Below are positions 14,252 to 16,943 of a DNA stretch of 16,943 nucleotides, piece after piece (within the stretch, counting starts at the first letter, position 1; each line of letters opens with the position of its first letter). The notes beneath the pieces are model-generated. The model was not told the origin of the DNA. It searched no databases and saw only the letters and a list, made by a program, of their open reading frames with translations. The stretch covers positions 1-16,943 of the forward strand of contig DLND01000165.1 in assembly GCA_002476905.1 (NCBI GenBank). Direction: 5' to 3'. This DNA is from Flavobacteriales bacterium UBA7519 (GTDB taxonomy: Bacteria > Bacteroidota > Bacteroidia > Flavobacteriales > Weeksellaceae). A program made the position numbers and the translations under genes.

Positions 14252-14302
14252 TTTGGCTAAAGCCAAATACAATCTTTAATTTTTCATCGGGCTAAAGCCC
14301 GA
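14252..14302. repeat. Pair of short palindromes (TAAA-loop) between genes
   Basis: TTTGGCTAAAGCCAAA (14252-14267) and TCGGGCTAAAGCCCGA (14287-14302) are two palindromes with the same TAAA/TTTA centre and GGC/GCC stem; their centres are exactly 35 bases apart. On the minus strand they read as GGCTTTAGCC elements. From memory this type of palindrome recurs between flavobacterial genes. They lie between the CBM48-like esterase stop and the aminopeptidase start and could fold as RNA hairpins, but no T-tract of terminator type follows. Confidence 0.6.
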
Positions 14303-14304
14303 CG

Positions 14305-15429
14305 CTATTTATTTAAATTGTCTTCTAATTCATCTTTGGCTTTCACGGGACTTTCCAAACTGTCTATGTAAAGCCATTCTACAGCTCTTGGAAATTCCTG
14401 CGACCAGAAAAATTCCTGATGCGTTCCTTGGTCGTTGATGTTGGTTCTGACTTCAAAATCGAAAGATTTCTGAGCGGTCAATTTTTTCAAAGCTTTTTCA
14501 AATAATCTGATTCTTCCGACCATTCTTGAACCTTCCAATCTTCCGCCGTACAAATAGACTTTCAGTTTGTACGGATTACTGAATGTAATCATCGGAAAAT
14601 CATTTTCCGGTTCAACCCAAAGCGACGGCGAAAAAATCAACAATTTGGAATAAACTTCGGGATAAAGAAATCCACCATAAATGCTAATCAAACCGCCCAA
14701 AGAGCTTCCACCAATTCCTGTGTTTTCTCTGTCTTTTTTTGTTCGATAATTTTTATCAATCCAAGGTTTCAAAGTATCGGTAATGAACCTCAAATATTTT
14801 TTGCCTTCAGCATTTTTCGTCACCTCTTCGTTATCAAAAATATATTCTTTGATTCGGTCATCGTTACCGTGTTCTACCGCAATGACAATCAAATCGCCTC
14901 GTCCATATTCTGCAAGAAGAGCCAATTTTTTATCAATTTCCCAATTTCCAAATTCGGAACCGTCATTGAATAAATTCTGTGCATCCTGCAAATACAAAAC
15001 CGGATAACTTTTGTCCGAATGGTAATAGTCATAAGGCAAAAGTGCCCAAACTTTTCTTGTTCTGTCCAACTGGGGAATATAGAATTCTTCATCCACCAAT
15101 TCCGTAATTGGGAAAAATTCTTTTTTGAAAGGTCCCCAATTCAGTCTCCATTTTTCGACCGTGTCTTGCGTTTTCTTTTTCTCTTTTTTTGTTTTTCTAT
15201 TCGGTGTAATGTTGTCATATCTGTCAATCTCGACATTTTCCCAACCACCTTTTGTGAACTTATATTCTATTTCATCATTTAAAAGTTCGTCAGAAATATT
15301 GATGTAATAATTATTCTCATCCAATTTTTCCAACTCAAACTTTGAATCTTTCGGATTCCACTTGTTGAAATTACCGGTAATAAAAATCGGTCGGTCATCA
15401 TTATCTTCTGATGTCAGAAAAAACTCCAT
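14305..15429 (-). CDS. Esterase with N-terminal CBM48-like E-set domain
   Basis: A 374-residue protein with two parts. Residues about 12-75 look like an E-set/AMPK-type glycogen-binding domain: PIFITGNFNKWNP, then YYINISDELL and EIEYKFTKGGWENVE, the usual dG.FN.W and eYKF..gg.W pattern. A very basic linker, RKTKKEKKKT (78-87), follows. Residues 110-355 form an alpha/beta hydrolase of the esterase D / enterochelin-esterase type, with nucleophile elbow GIGGSSLGGL (Ser243), a FSPSLWV turn and catalytic His337 in QGTHQEFFW. No signal peptide, so cytoplasmic is likely. Its substrate is unknown; such enzymes hydrolyse ester or lactone bonds. It is the first gene of the minus-strand cluster: a strong terminator lies upstream, so its promoter must be in the AT-rich 165-bp gap, where no clear TAnnTTTG box was found. 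Confidence 0.8.
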   Translation of the reverse strand: MEFFLTSEDNDDRPIFITGNFNKWNPKDSKFELEKLDENNYYINISDELLNDEIEYKFTKGGWENVEIDRYDNITPNRKTKKEKKKTQDTVEKWRLNWGPFKKEFFPITELVDEEFYIPQLDRTRKVWALLPYDYYHSDKSYPVLYLQDAQNLFNDGSEFGNWEIDKKLALLAEYGRGDLIVIAVEHGNDDRIKEYIFDNEEVTKNAEGKKYLRFITDTLKPWIDKNYRTKKDRENTGIGGSSLGGLISIYGGFLYPEVYSKLLIFSPSLWVEPENDFPMITFSNPYKLKVYLYGGRLEGSRMVGRIRLFEKALKKLTAQKSFDFEVRTNINDQGTHQEFFWSQEFPRAVEWLYIDSLESPVKAKDELEDNLNK

Positions 15430-15593
15430 TTGCTTTTAAAATTCTTTTACTGTTATAAATTTATAAAATTATTTCAATTAATTAGAAATTGTTGAGTGTT
15501 TTTCTTTTAAAATTTAAGTTTGTTAATGAATATTAATCTAATTTTTAAAATCATTGAATTAATGAAAATTTAATATTTCGAAATAATAATCAT

Positions 15594-15633
15594 AAAAAAT
15601 AAAAAAGCTTTCGAAGATTGACTCCGAAAGCTT
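15594..15633 (-). terminator. Rho-independent terminator of the GH43-like gene
   Basis: A 9-bp perfect stem, AAGCTTTCG (15605-15613) and CGAAAGCTT (15625-15633), with an 11-nt loop is followed on the minus strand by a T-rich tract down to 15594. It lies 27 bases after the stop of the glycoside hydrolase gene and separates it from the ligase cluster. Confidence 0.88.
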
Positions 15634-15660
15634 GAATTTTTGTTTGAAAAACTTTAAAAT

Positions 15661-16943
15661 TTATTCTGATTTTACAACCTCTGTTCTTTCAGAGATTCCA
15701 TTGGCGTTAAATGCTTCAATTTGAAAATAATACGCATCTGTTCTGTCTGCTCCTGTGAAGAAATATTCATTCTTGCCATAAACCATAATGCTTCCATATA
15801 ATTTATCCGGCGATTTTCCCCAATAGATGACATAACCGTCAGCGTCAGAATTTTGTTGCCATTTGAACCAAATACTTCTTCTCTCGCCATATTTTTTCGG
15901 GTCAGCCCGTAACGGAACGAAGTTTTGAACTTTAGCTGGTTTTGTTCCAGCTCCTTTTCCAAAAACTCTAAAACCACTTAAAGCGAATTTTCCTGTTGGC
16001 ATTTTCAGATTTTCCATTTTCAGGAATCTTACTTTTGCAGATGTTTCCAATTCTACATAATCGTGCGGAACATCGGTTTGGTTTTTTGATTTGTCAACAA
16101 TCACTTTCCAATTTTTGCCATCGTTAGAACCATAAATTTTATATTGATGCATTTTGCCGAGCGTTTTCCCCATAAACTCAACATCTTGGTCGGCATAATT
16201 AATTTGAATCGCATTGATTGTAGAAACTTCTCCCAAATCTGTCTGAAACCATTCTCCTGCGTTTCCGGTTTTTGCAGACCAATAAGTTTTGATGTCTTCA
16301 TCCACGGCAAGATTCGGTTGATAACCGCCTAAAGTTGATGATACCTGAACCGGTTTATTATAATTCAATAACATCCAACCAGGAAATAAGCCTTTTGAGA
16401 AATCTTTTCCTTGAGCATATTGCGGAAGAAGAGTAGGGTAATCGCCATAAGCGGTGTTGGTGTACATTACATCATCCTTGTCAAATCCAGTTGGCCAGAT
16501 TCCCAATCGTCTTTCGAAATTATTTTTTGTCGAAATGAAAATCGTGGAAACGTGCCACCAATTCCCGAATTTATCTTCGAAAGTTGCACCGTGACCAGCT
16601 CCTCTTGCAAAACCTCCGGGTTTATAAGAAAACGGATTATGTTGCTGATATTCGAAACCTTCTAAAGGATTTTTGGAAACATAAACACCATCAGAATAAC
16701 CACTGAACTCTGTTGCTGGCGCACCATATTGCATATAATATTTGTCCTTATATTTAGTAACCCAAGCACCTTCTACAAAGGGTTGAAGAAAAACATTGTC
16801 ATTATATTCTCCAAATCTTTCCCAACCGTGGTCTTCAGGTTTTAACCTTAGAATCGGTTTTACGAAACCTTCGGACTGCATTGTTTTAGTTTTAACTTCG
16901 GTTCCTAACAGGGGCCACTCGTTGCTAGAACCCCAATAGAGAT
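15661..16943 (-). CDS. GH43-like glycoside hydrolase with F5/8C and Fn3 domains, partial
   Basis: The minus-strand frame is open through the window edge, so the ATG at 16881 is internal; 20 more residues (LYWGSSNEW...) precede it and the true start is outside. The 426 visible residues comprise the second half of a five-bladed GH43-type propeller: VEGAWVTKYKDKYYMQYG (56-73, general acid Glu57), SDGVYVSKNPLEGF, and GAGHGATFEDKFGNWWHV (114-131), a GHG motif typical of the family. A discoidin-like F5/8 type C domain follows (about 195-328, NLAVDEDIKTYWSAK...GEWFQTDLG), then an Fn3-like domain (about 340-426). The likely role is removal of arabinose, xylose or related residues from a polysaccharide or glycan, outside the cytoplasm, but the signal peptide cannot be seen. 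It has its own terminator and is not part of the ligase cluster. Confidence 0.8.
   Translation of the reverse strand, partial: LYWGSSNEWPLLGTEVKTKTMQSEGFVKPILRLKPEDHGWERFGEYNDNVFLQPFVEGAWVTKYKDKYYMQYGAPATEFSGYSDGVYVSKNPLEGFEYQQHNPFSYKPGGFARGAGHGATFEDKFGNWWHVSTIFISTKNNFERRLGIWPTGFDKDDVMYTNTAYGDYPTLLPQYAQGKDFSKGLFPGWMLLNYNKPVQVSSTLGGYQPNLAVDEDIKTYWSAKTGNAGEWFQTDLGEVSTINAIQINYADQDVEFMGKTLGKMHQYKIYGSNDGKNWKVIVDKSKNQTDVPHDYVELETSAKVRFLKMENLKMPTGKFALSGFRVFGKGAGTKPAKVQNFVPLRADPKKYGERRSIWFKWQQNSDADGYVIYWGKSPDKLYGSIMVYGKNEYFFTGADRTDAYYFQIEAFNANGISERTEVVKSE

Noticed and set aside
15430..15593. Promoter of the ligase cluster
   Set aside because: Several near matches such as TAAATTTA occur on the minus strand, but none has both a full TAnnTTTG and a properly spaced TTG, so no specific site could be supported.
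16861..16881. ATG at 16881 as start of the glycoside hydrolase
   Set aside because: The frame continues open to the window edge and the extra residues (LYWGSSNEW) fit a GH43 blade, so the protein begins outside the window.

Overview
The window looks like chromosome of a low-GC member of the Flavobacteriia, most likely Chryseobacterium or a close relative (inference from protein character, candidate promoter -7 boxes of the TAnnTTTG type, weak Shine-Dalgarno sequences and the style of intergenic repeats). No rRNA, tRNA, CRISPR array, transposase or origin was seen. The gene-free gaps are all shorter than 300 bases. The largest (3855-4123) holds a terminator and a dispersed-repeat-like element. 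The next (15430-15660) holds a minus-strand terminator and plain AT-rich sequence.

Left part (1-5877). The 3' end of a nitronate monooxygenase-like gene is followed by three small plus-strand genes: a DUF4268 protein, a possible Imm32-like protein and an unrecognised 78-residue protein. A PnuC-type transporter meets them tail to tail. After a divergent gap come an APC amino-acid permease with a clear terminator, a secreted BNR/Ycf48-like beta-propeller protein and a HAD phosphatase.

Central part (5887-15429, all minus strand, so transcribed from high to low coordinates). This is the most interesting region: a 9.5-kb run of co-oriented genes rich in carboxylate-amine ligases. In transcription order it encodes an alpha/beta esterase with a CBM48-like N-terminus, an M17 leucyl aminopeptidase, an ATP-grasp ligase of the carbamoyl-phosphate-synthase-like type, a small alpha/beta esterase, a RimK/Ddl-like ATP-grasp, a YbdK-type GCS2 carboxylate-amine ligase, an antitoxin and a ParE/RelE toxin, a class I glutamine-amidotransferase-like protein, and a glutathionylspermidine-synthase-like, apparently circularly permuted, ATP-grasp. 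Together they look like a pathway that builds and trims a small non-ribosomal amide or peptide metabolite, or a peptide tag. The product cannot be named from the sequence. No terminator was found inside the run.

Five spacers of this run, and the leader of the DUF4268 gene, carry degenerate 7-bp tandem repeats just before a start codon, with a different unit at each site. The toxin-antitoxin pair has its own candidate promoter, overlapped by an 18-bp imperfect palindrome.

Right end (15661-16943). A minus-strand GH43-like glycoside hydrolase with F5/8C and Fn3-like domains runs off the window edge. A strong terminator separates it from the ligase cluster.
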